NCBI GenBank assembly: GCA_028711795.1
Contig: JAQTRN010000088.1
Location: forward strand, 1-5,175
Direction: 5' to 3'
Origin: Dehalococcoidales bacterium
Lineage (GTDB): Bacteria > Chloroflexota > Dehalococcoidia > Dehalococcoidales > JAQTRN01
Length of the DNA: 5,175 nucleotides
Both the position numbers and the translations under genes were made by a program. The notes beneath the pieces are model-generated. The model was not told the origin of the DNA. It was given only the letters and a program-made list of their open reading frames with translations, and made no database searches. Each line of letters begins with the position of its first letter. The stretch's first letter is position 1. This document shows, piece after piece, positions 1 through 5,097 of this stretch.

Positions 1-392
1 TTGGGGTCGGTGCGGTCGTCATACTCAACGGTCTCGATCTTGTAGCGCTGACCGTTGACGACAAAGCCACCGGATGGGTCGGTATCAGGATTGAACCGGT
101 CACCCTCATTGATCATTTTGATGGCGGTATACCAGGAGTCCCTTCTAGGAGCGCCGTAGGGGGCGTAGCTCCCGGTGAATGAGCCGAGGAGGCCGATCCT
201 GATGGTCTGGACACCGCCGGTGCCGGTACCGCCGGTACCGCCTGTCCCACCCGTACCGCCGGTACCACCTGTCCCACCCGTGCCTCCTGTCCCACCATTA
301 CCACCATTACAAGCAGATATAAGCGGTACGGCTAACAGAAGTGCCACCAGGCAGGCACCTATCATAAATGTTAGTAGTTTACTTCTTTTCAC
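1..392 (-). CDS. ABC transporter substrate-binding lipoprotein, LivK-like, N-terminal part (runs off left edge)
   Basis: This is the first 130 codons of an extracytoplasmic solute-binding protein of the branched-chain amino acid (Peripla_BP_6) type; the rest lies beyond base 1. The start is GTG at 392-390, chosen because AAGGAGG (398-404) lies 5 nt upstream and because the N-terminus aligns residue for residue with the complete paralogue at 698-2089. Residues 1-27 form a lipoprotein signal peptide (basic MKRSK, hydrophobic core, lipobox ISAC with Cys28). Residues 29-60 are a Gly/Thr linker containing eight GGT triplets. The binding domain begins with VQTIRIGLLGSFTGSYAPYG (61-80), and YDDRTDP appears near the edge. 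Compared with the paralogue it has about ten extra residues (GDRFNPDTDPS in place of A) before GGF. By family it would capture an amino acid or other small organic solute outside the membrane. The ligand cannot be read from this fragment. Confidence 0.9.
   Translation of the reverse strand, partial: MKRSKLLTFMIGACLVALLLAVPLISACNGGNGGTGGTGGTGGTGGTGGTGGTGGTGTGGVQTIRIGLLGSFTGSYAPYGAPRRDSWYTAIKMINEGDRFNPDTDPSGGFVVNGQRYKIETVEYDDRTDP
225..296 (-). repeat. Eight tandem Gly-Gly-Thr codon triplets in the lipoprotein linker
   Basis: Eight consecutive 9-bp units encode Gly-Gly-Thr (residues 33-56 of the partial lipoprotein). Third positions vary between units (GGT GGG ACA, GGC GGT ACC, GGA GGC ACG), so the peptide repeat is better kept than the DNA repeat. 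It forms most of the flexible spacer between the lipid anchor and the binding domain. On the plus strand the same stretch reads as a Pro-Pro-Val shadow frame, which is not a gene. Confidence 0.85.
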
Positions 393-397
393 TCAAT

Positions 398-404
398 CCT
401 CCTT
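398..404 (-). promoter_or_regulatory. Ribosome binding site fixing the GTG start at 392
   Basis: The minus strand reads AAGGAGG followed by ATTGA and then GTG, a 5-nt spacing. The paralogue has the same arrangement (AAGGAGG, ATTAG, TTG), which supports the non-ATG start in both genes. Confidence 0.8.
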
Positions 405-475
405 CATTAGATGCCCGGGTAAATATACATGCGTTTATCTTACTTCTTTATCACTCCCCCTTTCATTTCGCATGG

Positions 476-489
476 CAACTCTCCGGTTG
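476..489. promoter_or_regulatory. Degenerate, shortened copy of the operator-like palindrome
   Basis: The plus strand reads CAAC, TCT, CCGGTTG. The right half-site TCCGGTTG is identical to that of the 2187-2210 palindrome, and the outer CAAC of the left half is kept, but four bases (CGGA or equivalent) are missing from the centre. It occupies the equivalent place in the leader, just upstream of the shared TGAAAGGGGG element. Whether a regulator still binds is unknown. Confidence 0.35.
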
Positions 490-533
490 TGACCTTTGTG
501 ATTACAGTTGTATGAGTATACCATAATAAGCCC

Positions 534-574
534 AAAGGCTCAGGAGTCCGCCGTTTGGCGTCTCCTGAGCCTTT
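534..574 (-). terminator. Strong compound hairpin, probable terminator of the upstream lipoprotein gene
   Basis: The arms AAAGGCTCAGGAG (534-546) and CTCCTGAGCCTTT (562-574) are perfectly complementary over 13 bp. Inside them a second stem CGCC/GGCG (549-552 with 557-560) closes a GTTT loop, giving an almost continuous 17-bp stem with a 2x1 internal bulge. It lies about 125 bases past the stop of the upstream lipoprotein gene and about 140 bases before the next start. The stem base is A/T-rich on both strands, but no long T-run follows on either: GGGCTTATT on the minus strand, GATTTCGTTCT on the plus strand. A terminator is the likeliest reading. An RNA-processing or stability hairpin is possible. 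Confidence 0.5.
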
Positions 575-697
575 GATTTCGTTCTGTTGGGAAAACCGCT
601 CCAACATCGAACCACCTTAATGGTCTCTTAGTTTTGCCAGCGGGAAGTCCGTAATACTGGCCTCCCGGCCGCGCCGGTTTTACCTCAATAGTACGAG

Positions 698-2089
698 TTA
701 GTATCCGCGCTCTTTCCTGATTTCAGTAATGGTCTTGTACTCCTTGATGGTTACCGCTTCCCAGTTCTTCATGAAGTCATCGGTGTGCCCAGAAACGGCC
801 AAGAGGTCGTATTTATCAGCCTTGGTCGATTCATAGAAAACGGACACTGGAATCCAGGTGGTGAAGAGCTGGTTGGGCAGGACCTTCATCTTCCAGTCCG
901 GTGGGTTGTATTCCATACCGCGGAAAACAGTCATGAACTGGTCCATATCGGTGACCGTCCCGGACCGTTTGAAACCCTCCACATAGGCTTGGAGGAACCT
1001 GGCGCCAAGATTGGCAAAGTTCATGTTGGTCTCGCCGTACTTGGCTACCCATCTATCGGTCAAATTGAAGTAGCCATCTATGTCAAACCCCATCTTGTCC
1101 AGCACAGGCTGCGGCACTAATCCCTTCTTATAAGCAAAGTAATCAAGTCCGGACATACCCATGACACCGTTAGCCGCCTTGCCGGCAACTCTAAACAGGT
1201 CGTCACTGATTAGCTCGGTGAGGCTGACAATCTGTACCTTCCAGCCAGCTTCGTAGACCTGCTTGACGACCAGGATGCATTCCGCCGGAGAAGCGCAGAC
1301 ATAGAGCACATCCGGGTTGGGCTGGCGGATACGGGCGATGATCGTCGAGAAATCGGTGGTCAGGGACTCAAACAACTCGTCACCCACTACCTGACCGCCC
1401 AGCTTCTTGATCTCGCTGATGCCGTCATTCCTCATGGAGAGGGCATAAGCGTAGTTCTCGGTGATGACACTGATGGTCTTGATCTTCATCACGTTGATGT
1501 AGTATGGCCAGAGGGCCGCCGCCCGGATACCGACGTTACCGGTGGCTGACCAGAAGTACTTGATGCCCGGCCGGGTAAGGTCGGTCGCCGCTGCGCCACT
1601 GATCATAGCGATCTTTCTGGGTTCGGATATAGCCTCCGCGGCGAAGGTGCAGTGACTGGTCTGTGGGCCAACCACCCACTGGATACCGTACTGGTCGGCC
1701 ATCATGTTCAGACCGGCTACAGTTCTCTTAGGATCGGTCCGGTCATCATATTCAATGTATTCGATCTTGTATTGCTGGCCATTTACCGTAAAGCCGCCGG
1801 CTTCATTAAGCATATCGCGGGCCAGGTAGGAAGAGTCCCGCAAGGGGCCACCATAGGGGGCGTAGGAGCCGGTGAACGAGCCCAATAGCCCGATGCGCAT
1901 CGTCTGTACTCCGGTGGTGCCGTTACCATTACCACCATTACCACCATTGCCTCCATTGCTGCCATTGCCGCCATTATCACCATTGCCACCGTCGGTGCTG
2001 CCATTACAGGCTGACATGAATGGTACCGTAATCACCAGTACTAACAAACAGATTCCAACAAGTAGTGTCAGTAGTTTACCTCTGTTCAA
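698..2089 (-). CDS. ABC transporter substrate-binding lipoprotein, LivK-like (Peripla_BP_6 family)
   Basis: A complete 463-residue extracytoplasmic solute-binding lipoprotein of the branched-chain amino acid type. The start is TTG (2089-2087), with AAGGAGG 5 nt upstream. Residues 1-27 are the signal peptide, with lipobox MSAC and Cys28 as the lipid-modified residue. Residues 29-60 are a Gly/Asn-rich linker. The two-lobed binding domain runs from about residue 62 to 430. It opens with MRIGLLGSFTGSYAPYG and includes YDDRTDP, WVVGPQTS, MISGAAATDLT and the TDFSTIIARIRQPNPDVLYV stretch typical of this fold. Length is normal for the family plus the linker. By family it hands a small solute to an ABC permease, but no permease or ATPase gene is adjacent, so ligand and partner are unknown. 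A homologous lipoprotein follows downstream on the same strand. An operator-like palindrome lies about 100 bp upstream and may control transcription. Confidence 0.93.
   Translation of the reverse strand: MNRGKLLTLLVGICLLVLVITVPFMSACNGSTDGGNGDNGGNGSNGGNGGNGGNGNGTTGVQTMRIGLLGSFTGSYAPYGGPLRDSSYLARDMLNEAGGFTVNGQQYKIEYIEYDDRTDPKRTVAGLNMMADQYGIQWVVGPQTSHCTFAAEAISEPRKIAMISGAAATDLTRPGIKYFWSATGNVGIRAAALWPYYINVMKIKTISVITENYAYALSMRNDGISEIKKLGGQVVGDELFESLTTDFSTIIARIRQPNPDVLYVCASPAECILVVKQVYEAGWKVQIVSLTELISDDLFRVAGKAANGVMGMSGLDYFAYKKGLVPQPVLDKMGFDIDGYFNLTDRWVAKYGETNMNFANLGARFLQAYVEGFKRSGTVTDMDQFMTVFRGMEYNPPDWKMKVLPNQLFTTWIPVSVFYESTKADKYDLLAVSGHTDDFMKNWEAVTIKEYKTITEIRKERGY
1910..2005 (-). repeat. Gly/Asn-rich low-complexity linker after the lipobox
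   Basis: Codons 29-60 of the complete lipoprotein encode a spacer built mainly from Asn-Gly-Gly units with Ser, Asp and Thr interruptions. It is exactly as long (32 residues) as the Gly/Thr linker of the neighbouring paralogue, although the repeat unit differs. It probably tethers the binding domain away from the membrane. Confidence 0.75.
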
Positions 2090-2094
2090 CTAAT

Positions 2095-2101
2095 CCTCCT
2101 T
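2095..2101 (-). promoter_or_regulatory. Ribosome binding site fixing the TTG start at 2089
   Basis: The minus strand reads AAGGAGG, then ATTAG, then TTG. The perfect anti-16S match at 5-nt spacing, together with the signal peptide that begins directly at this TTG, makes the rare start codon convincing. Confidence 0.8.
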
Positions 2102-2186
2102 CTGATAGTTAACCTGAAGTCTAAGTTAGTGTTTACCTGTTTCTTTTACTTCGATACGCATCCTCCCCCCTTTCACCCATCTAAGC

Positions 2187-2210
2187 AATCAACCGGATGT
2201 CCGGTTGATT
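2187..2210. promoter_or_regulatory. Near-perfect 24-bp palindrome, probable repressor operator
   Basis: The left arm AATCAACCGGA and right arm TCCGGTTGATT are exact reverse complements around a central TG (11+2+11). A dyad of this size with CCGG-containing half-sites in a promoter region is typical of operators bound by dimeric helix-turn-helix repressors such as the TetR family; the family assignment is inference. It lies 98 bp upstream of the leftward lipoprotein start and about 215 bp before the rightward -35 box, so the lipoprotein gene is the likelier target. It does not resemble a terminator: no gene ends here, and neither side has a T-run. No regulator gene is present in the window. 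Confidence 0.6.
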
Positions 2211-2424
2211 AATCTTGTCTAGTAGGCGGTGCCGACTGGAGGAATGGCCCTCATAGACATCGATATACGGCAAGAGTTGCGTGGAAATTTGTCTCCGACC
2301 AGCTTGGAAGGAACGCCGCCGTCACAACCCTCACCACATCGGCCACCTGCGCTTTGTTGGCAAAATTATATCACCGCCATCGTCTTTTTGTCAATTATCG
2401 TATAGTCTGCTTTCACGGTAGCGT

Positions 2425-2453
2425 TTGAAAAGATTGCGCTTTTGCGTTATAAG
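2425..2453 (+). promoter_or_regulatory. Putative sigma-70-type promoter for the rightward operon
   Basis: TTGAAA (2425-2430) and TATAAG (2448-2453) each match the -35 and -10 consensus at five of six positions and are separated by exactly 17 bp. Transcription would begin near 2460, leaving an untranslated leader of about 50 nt before the GTG at 2513. The surrounding DNA is A/T-rich. Confidence 0.55.
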
Positions 2454-2498
2454 TATAGGGTATCCATTTTATCTGACTGATTTTGTTTCCTATTTTCT

Positions 2499-2506
2499 TA
2501 AGGAGG
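2499..2506 (+). promoter_or_regulatory. Ribosome binding site deciding the GTG start at 2513
   Basis: TAAGGAGG is a full Shine-Dalgarno match placed 6 nt before GTG 2513. It lies inside the frame that would be translated from the upstream TTG at 2483, which argues that the TTG is not the start. Confidence 0.8.
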
Positions 2507-2512
2507 CGGAGG

Positions 2513-3766
2513 GTGTCCAAAAAAGTAAGTAAACCTGTGCGGGAAACGACCAAACGCCAGGTTTCCCAGTGGCAACAACAGGCGAAGCGGCAGCGGCTGG
2601 TCATTTTGATCGGGATTGCTATTGTGGTCCTGGTCGTCGGGCTCGTGGGAGCCGGCTGGTATGTCAGTGACTACAAACCATCGCAGCAGGTGGCCGTTAG
2701 TGTCAATGGCACTGATTTCAAACTGGACTATTTCATTCAGGCCCTGGCATTCTACGGTGGCGACCAGCCTGATTATTACCTGTACGCCCTGACCGATCAG
2801 GTGGCGGTGGCTATCGAGCAAAACGAACTGGTGAAACTGGGGGCCGAGAAACTGGGTATTAGTTTCAGTGATGAAACGATCGATGAAGAAGTTAAAAGTC
2901 GAGATCTACCACTGACGGCGACATATCGTGATCTCGTCAGGTCAGAACTGCTGGTCAGCGCTTTACTTGATGAGTATTTTGATGGTCTGGTGCCGACCAG
3001 CGCTGCGCAAAGGCAGGTAATGGCGATGTTCCTGGAGACTGAAGGCCAGTCACGGGATATCAAGGCCAGATTAGAAGCCGGCGAGGACTTCGCCACACTG
3101 GCCGGAGAGGCATCGCTCGAAAGTCTTTCTAAAGATAACAAAGGAGACCTGGGCTGGCATTCTAAGGATGCCCTGGATGAGTCACTGGGCACGACCATAC
3201 CCGGAGATTATGCTTTCCGGTCGGAACTCAATGTGCTCAGCCAGCCACTTCATGATGAGACAAAACCGAAGAACGTGGGTTACTGGCTTATCAAGGTGCT
3301 GGAGAAAAACACGGATACCGCGCAGATAAACTTGCAGGTGATGTTATTGGGGACTGAGGAGGAAGCAGAGTCTATAAAGACCAAGCTAGCCGCCGGGGGT
3401 GACTTCGCTGCCCTGGCCAAAGAGTCCTCGCAGGATGCAGCGACCAAGGAAAAGGGAGGCGATCTGGGGTGGGTGTCGATCACAGATATAACTGATAATC
3501 CGACTTTCGCTTCGGTGGCCGAACAAGAGGTGGGGACAGTAAGCCAACCGCTGCGTGATGTCAGTGTCACTACTGATGGAGGCTACTGGTTGCTAAAGGT
3601 GATCGGCCGGGAAGATAGCCGGGTGCTTTCAGATGAGGATAGGGATTTGTTGAAGAACAAGGACCTGAGGGATTGGATTTCTTCGCTATTTGATGACCCC
3701 GGAAATAAGATCGAAAACCATCTGACTGACGAGATGAGAAGGTTCGCCGTCGAGAAAATTACCTGA
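2513..3766 (+). CDS. Membrane-anchored SurA/PrsA-like protein with two parvulin (PpiC) domains
   Basis: This predicted 417-residue extracytoplasmic folding factor starts at GTG 2513. An in-frame TTG at 2483 would give ten more residues but would place the ribosome binding site inside the gene. Residues 1-28 are basic and cytoplasmic, 29-51 form one transmembrane anchor, and there is no lipobox Cys. A SurA-N-like segment starts near VSVNGTDF (62-69). Two parvulin-type domains follow (about 167-266 and 270-368), each with GDLGW (211-215, 316-320), SQPL and GYW(L)(I/L)KV (256 and 357). The tail 369-417 resembles the helix that follows the last parvulin domain in SurA-like proteins. Parvulins isomerise peptidyl-prolyl bonds, but both domains lack the usual His in the first strand (Met172 and Val276 by my alignment) and have Trp where GYH is expected. 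A chaperone role without catalysis is therefore plausible. hom starts 19 nt downstream, so the two are probably co-transcribed. Confidence 0.88.
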   Translation: MSKKVSKPVRETTKRQVSQWQQQAKRQRLVILIGIAIVVLVVGLVGAGWYVSDYKPSQQVAVSVNGTDFKLDYFIQALAFYGGDQPDYYLYALTDQVAVAIEQNELVKLGAEKLGISFSDETIDEEVKSRDLPLTATYRDLVRSELLVSALLDEYFDGLVPTSAAQRQVMAMFLETEGQSRDIKARLEAGEDFATLAGEASLESLSKDNKGDLGWHSKDALDESLGTTIPGDYAFRSELNVLSQPLHDETKPKNVGYWLIKVLEKNTDTAQINLQVMLLGTEEEAESIKTKLAAGGDFAALAKESSQDAATKEKGGDLGWVSITDITDNPTFASVAEQEVGTVSQPLRDVSVTTDGGYWLLKVIGREDSRVLSDEDRDLLKNKDLRDWISSLFDDPGNKIENHLTDEMRRFAVEKIT

Positions 3767-3785
3767 TATCAGGAGTGGACTATTG

Positions 3786-5087
3786 ATGAATAAAGGCAGT
3801 ATCGGAATTGGGTTAATGGGATTGGGGGTGATTTCCGGGCAGGTGGCCCGGGTATTGAAAGATAAGTCTGAGGCTCTGGCGCAGCAGGTCGGTTGTCCCC
3901 TCATTCTCAGGAAGGTGAAGGTTTTACCCGCGGACCTGTCGCGTCCGCAGGTGGTTGCCCTGGGATCACAACTGGTTACCACTGATACCGATGAGTTTTT
4001 TAATGAGCCTGGGATAGACATTGTTGTCGAAGCTATCGGTGGTGAGCATCCGGCGCTACAATATCTGGAGCGGGCTCTATCCAGTGGTCGGCACGTAGTT
4101 ACCGCCAACAAAGAGGTTATTTCCAAACACGGGGCGGAGCTTATAGCTCTGGCGCAACAGAACAAGGTGGGATTGCATTACGAGGCCAGCGTTGGTGGTG
4201 GTATCCCTCTGATCGCTCCTTTCCAGCGTGATCTGGTGGCTAATGAGCTCACCGGTATCTATGCGATACTGAATGGGACGACTAATTATATTCTCACCCG
4301 GATGGCCAAAGAAGGTGTTGATTTCGGAGCCGCACTCGGCCAGGCTCAGAAGTTAGGCTATGCTGAGGCTAATCCCAGAGATGATATCGAGGGGATAGAT
4401 GCCACCTATAAGCTGGCGATTCTTGCCTCATTGGCCTTCCACAGTCAGGTCCGGCCGGAAGATGTCTACCATGAAGGAATCTCACGTCTCAGCAGTCATG
4501 ATTTCCGTTACGCCCGGGAACTGGGTTTTGCCATAAAGCTACTGGCCATCGCTAAACAATATGACAATTCGATTGAGGCGCGTGTCCACCCCGTTTTCAT
4601 TCCGGAAGACTCGCTGCTGGCTAAGGTCGATGGTGTCTATAACGCCATTCTGGTTGAGGGTGATCTTATCGGCCGGGTGCTCTTCTTCGGCCAGGGAGCC
4701 GGCCCCTTGCCTACCAGCAGTGCCGTGATCGCCGATATTGTGTCGGTGGCACAGGATATTGTTCATGGCGTTGGCGGTCGTGAACGCTGGAAATTACAGC
4801 CCGGGAAGATCATTAAACCGATGTCTGACATTGAGACCCGGTACTATTTCCGGATGAACGTGGCTGACCGCTACGGAGTCCTGGCCCAGATTACCCGGGT
4901 GCTGGGGGAGCACAAAATTAGCATTGCCTCGGTGATTCAGAAGGAAACAGACACTTCGGCTAAGACCGCTGAGCTCATCATAATGACCCATCCGTCCCGG
5001 GAAAAAGAGGTCCAGCAAGCCCTTAAAGAGATGGTACAACTCGAAGTGGTCAAGCGGATAGACAATTTCGTGCGGGTTGAGGTTTAG
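3786..5087 (+). CDS. hom: Homoserine dehydrogenase with C-terminal ACT domain
   Basis: Reduces L-aspartate 4-semialdehyde to L-homoserine with NAD(P)H in the cytoplasm, the branch step to threonine and methionine. I use ATG 3786 (433 residues). TTG 3783, directly before it in frame, is also possible, with AGGAG at 3771-3775 serving either. The N-terminal Rossmann domain has GLMGLGVISG (9-18), in which the third Gly of GxGxxG appears to be Ser17. TANKE (106-110) carries the conserved Lys109. The catalytic domain has ASVGGGIPLI, NGTTNYI (163-169) and GYAEANP (191-197), followed by DDIEGIDATYK. Glu194, Asp205 and Lys209 match in spacing the catalytic Glu208, Asp219 and Lys223 of the yeast enzyme. 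An ACT domain (about 353-433), common in monofunctional bacterial Hom and associated with threonine feedback inhibition, is complete. There is no aspartate kinase fusion. The gene follows the parvulin gene by 19 nt and precedes thrC by 10 nt. Confidence 0.96.
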   Translation: MNKGSIGIGLMGLGVISGQVARVLKDKSEALAQQVGCPLILRKVKVLPADLSRPQVVALGSQLVTTDTDEFFNEPGIDIVVEAIGGEHPALQYLERALSSGRHVVTANKEVISKHGAELIALAQQNKVGLHYEASVGGGIPLIAPFQRDLVANELTGIYAILNGTTNYILTRMAKEGVDFGAALGQAQKLGYAEANPRDDIEGIDATYKLAILASLAFHSQVRPEDVYHEGISRLSSHDFRYARELGFAIKLLAIAKQYDNSIEARVHPVFIPEDSLLAKVDGVYNAILVEGDLIGRVLFFGQGAGPLPTSSAVIADIVSVAQDIVHGVGGRERWKLQPGKIIKPMSDIETRYYFRMNVADRYGVLAQITRVLGEHKISIASVIQKETDTSAKTAELIIMTHPSREKEVQQALKEMVQLEVVKRIDNFVRVEV

Positions 5088-5097
5088 ATAGGAAATG

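Larger units (their letters stand above)
393..697 (-). other. Intergenic region between the two lipoprotein genes
   Basis: No credible gene is seen in these 305 bases. Going leftward from the stop of the upstream lipoprotein gene, the region holds a small GC-rich hairpin (CCGGC/GCCGG, 665-677) and an imperfect stem-loop (TGTTGG 585-590 with CCAACA 601-606, flanked by TTCG/CGAA). These are followed by the strong compound hairpin at 534-574. Beyond that is the leader of the downstream lipoprotein gene, with a degenerate palindrome (476-489), a purine-rich element TGAAAGGGGGAG (454-465) and the ribosome binding site. I could not place a convincing -35/-10 pair for the downstream gene; TATACT and TGTAAT boxes occur just left of the hairpin but without a good partner. 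Confidence 0.6.
2090..2512. other. Divergent intergenic regulatory region
   Basis: This 423-bp stretch separates the leftward lipoprotein gene from the rightward chaperone-threonine operon. It holds the lipoprotein leader with a purine-rich element TGAAAGGGGGGAGG (2162-2175, minus strand), the 24-bp palindrome (2187-2210), and a sigma-70-type promoter pointing right (2425-2453). Between palindrome and promoter (about 2220-2360) is a G+C-richer segment containing a 53-codon plus-strand frame (ATG 2244 to TAG 2405). That frame lacks recognisable similarity, and its GGAGG sits only 1 nt from the ATG, so I do not call it a gene. No clear -35/-10 pair for the leftward gene could be placed. Confidence 0.6.

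Noticed and set aside
113..307. Minus-strand frame of 64 codons starting MVVMVGQEARVG
   Set aside because: It is out of frame with the real lipoprotein. The true frame is open to the window edge and carries a signal peptide, lipobox and strong similarity to the neighbour.
213..308. Short direct repeats that could suggest a CRISPR array or minisatellite
   Set aside because: The 9-bp units are coding repeats with synonymous variation and no spacers.
175..492. Plus-strand frame rich in Pro-Pro-Val repeats
   Set aside because: It is the complementary shadow of the Gly-Gly-Thr linker of the lipoprotein on the other strand. It has no ribosome binding site and runs through the leader of that gene.
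665..677. GC-rich hairpin CCGGC/GCCGG followed by TTTTA on the plus strand
   Set aside because: It resembles a tiny terminator, but the stem is only 5 bp, no plus-strand gene ends before it, and on the minus strand no T-run follows.
2187..2210. Palindrome as a transcription terminator
   Set aside because: No gene ends near it, neither side has a T-tract, and the hairpin loop would be only 2-4 nt. Its promoter-region location fits an operator better.
2797..3198. Ser-rich antisense frames across the parvulin gene (also 3280-3570)
   Set aside because: They are antisense shadows of a well-supported coding frame, with no signal or ribosome binding site of their own.
3686..4165. Antisense frame of 159 codons over the hom start
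   Set aside because: It overlaps the junction of two recognised genes on the other strand. The composition is that of a shadow frame and no family is recognisable.
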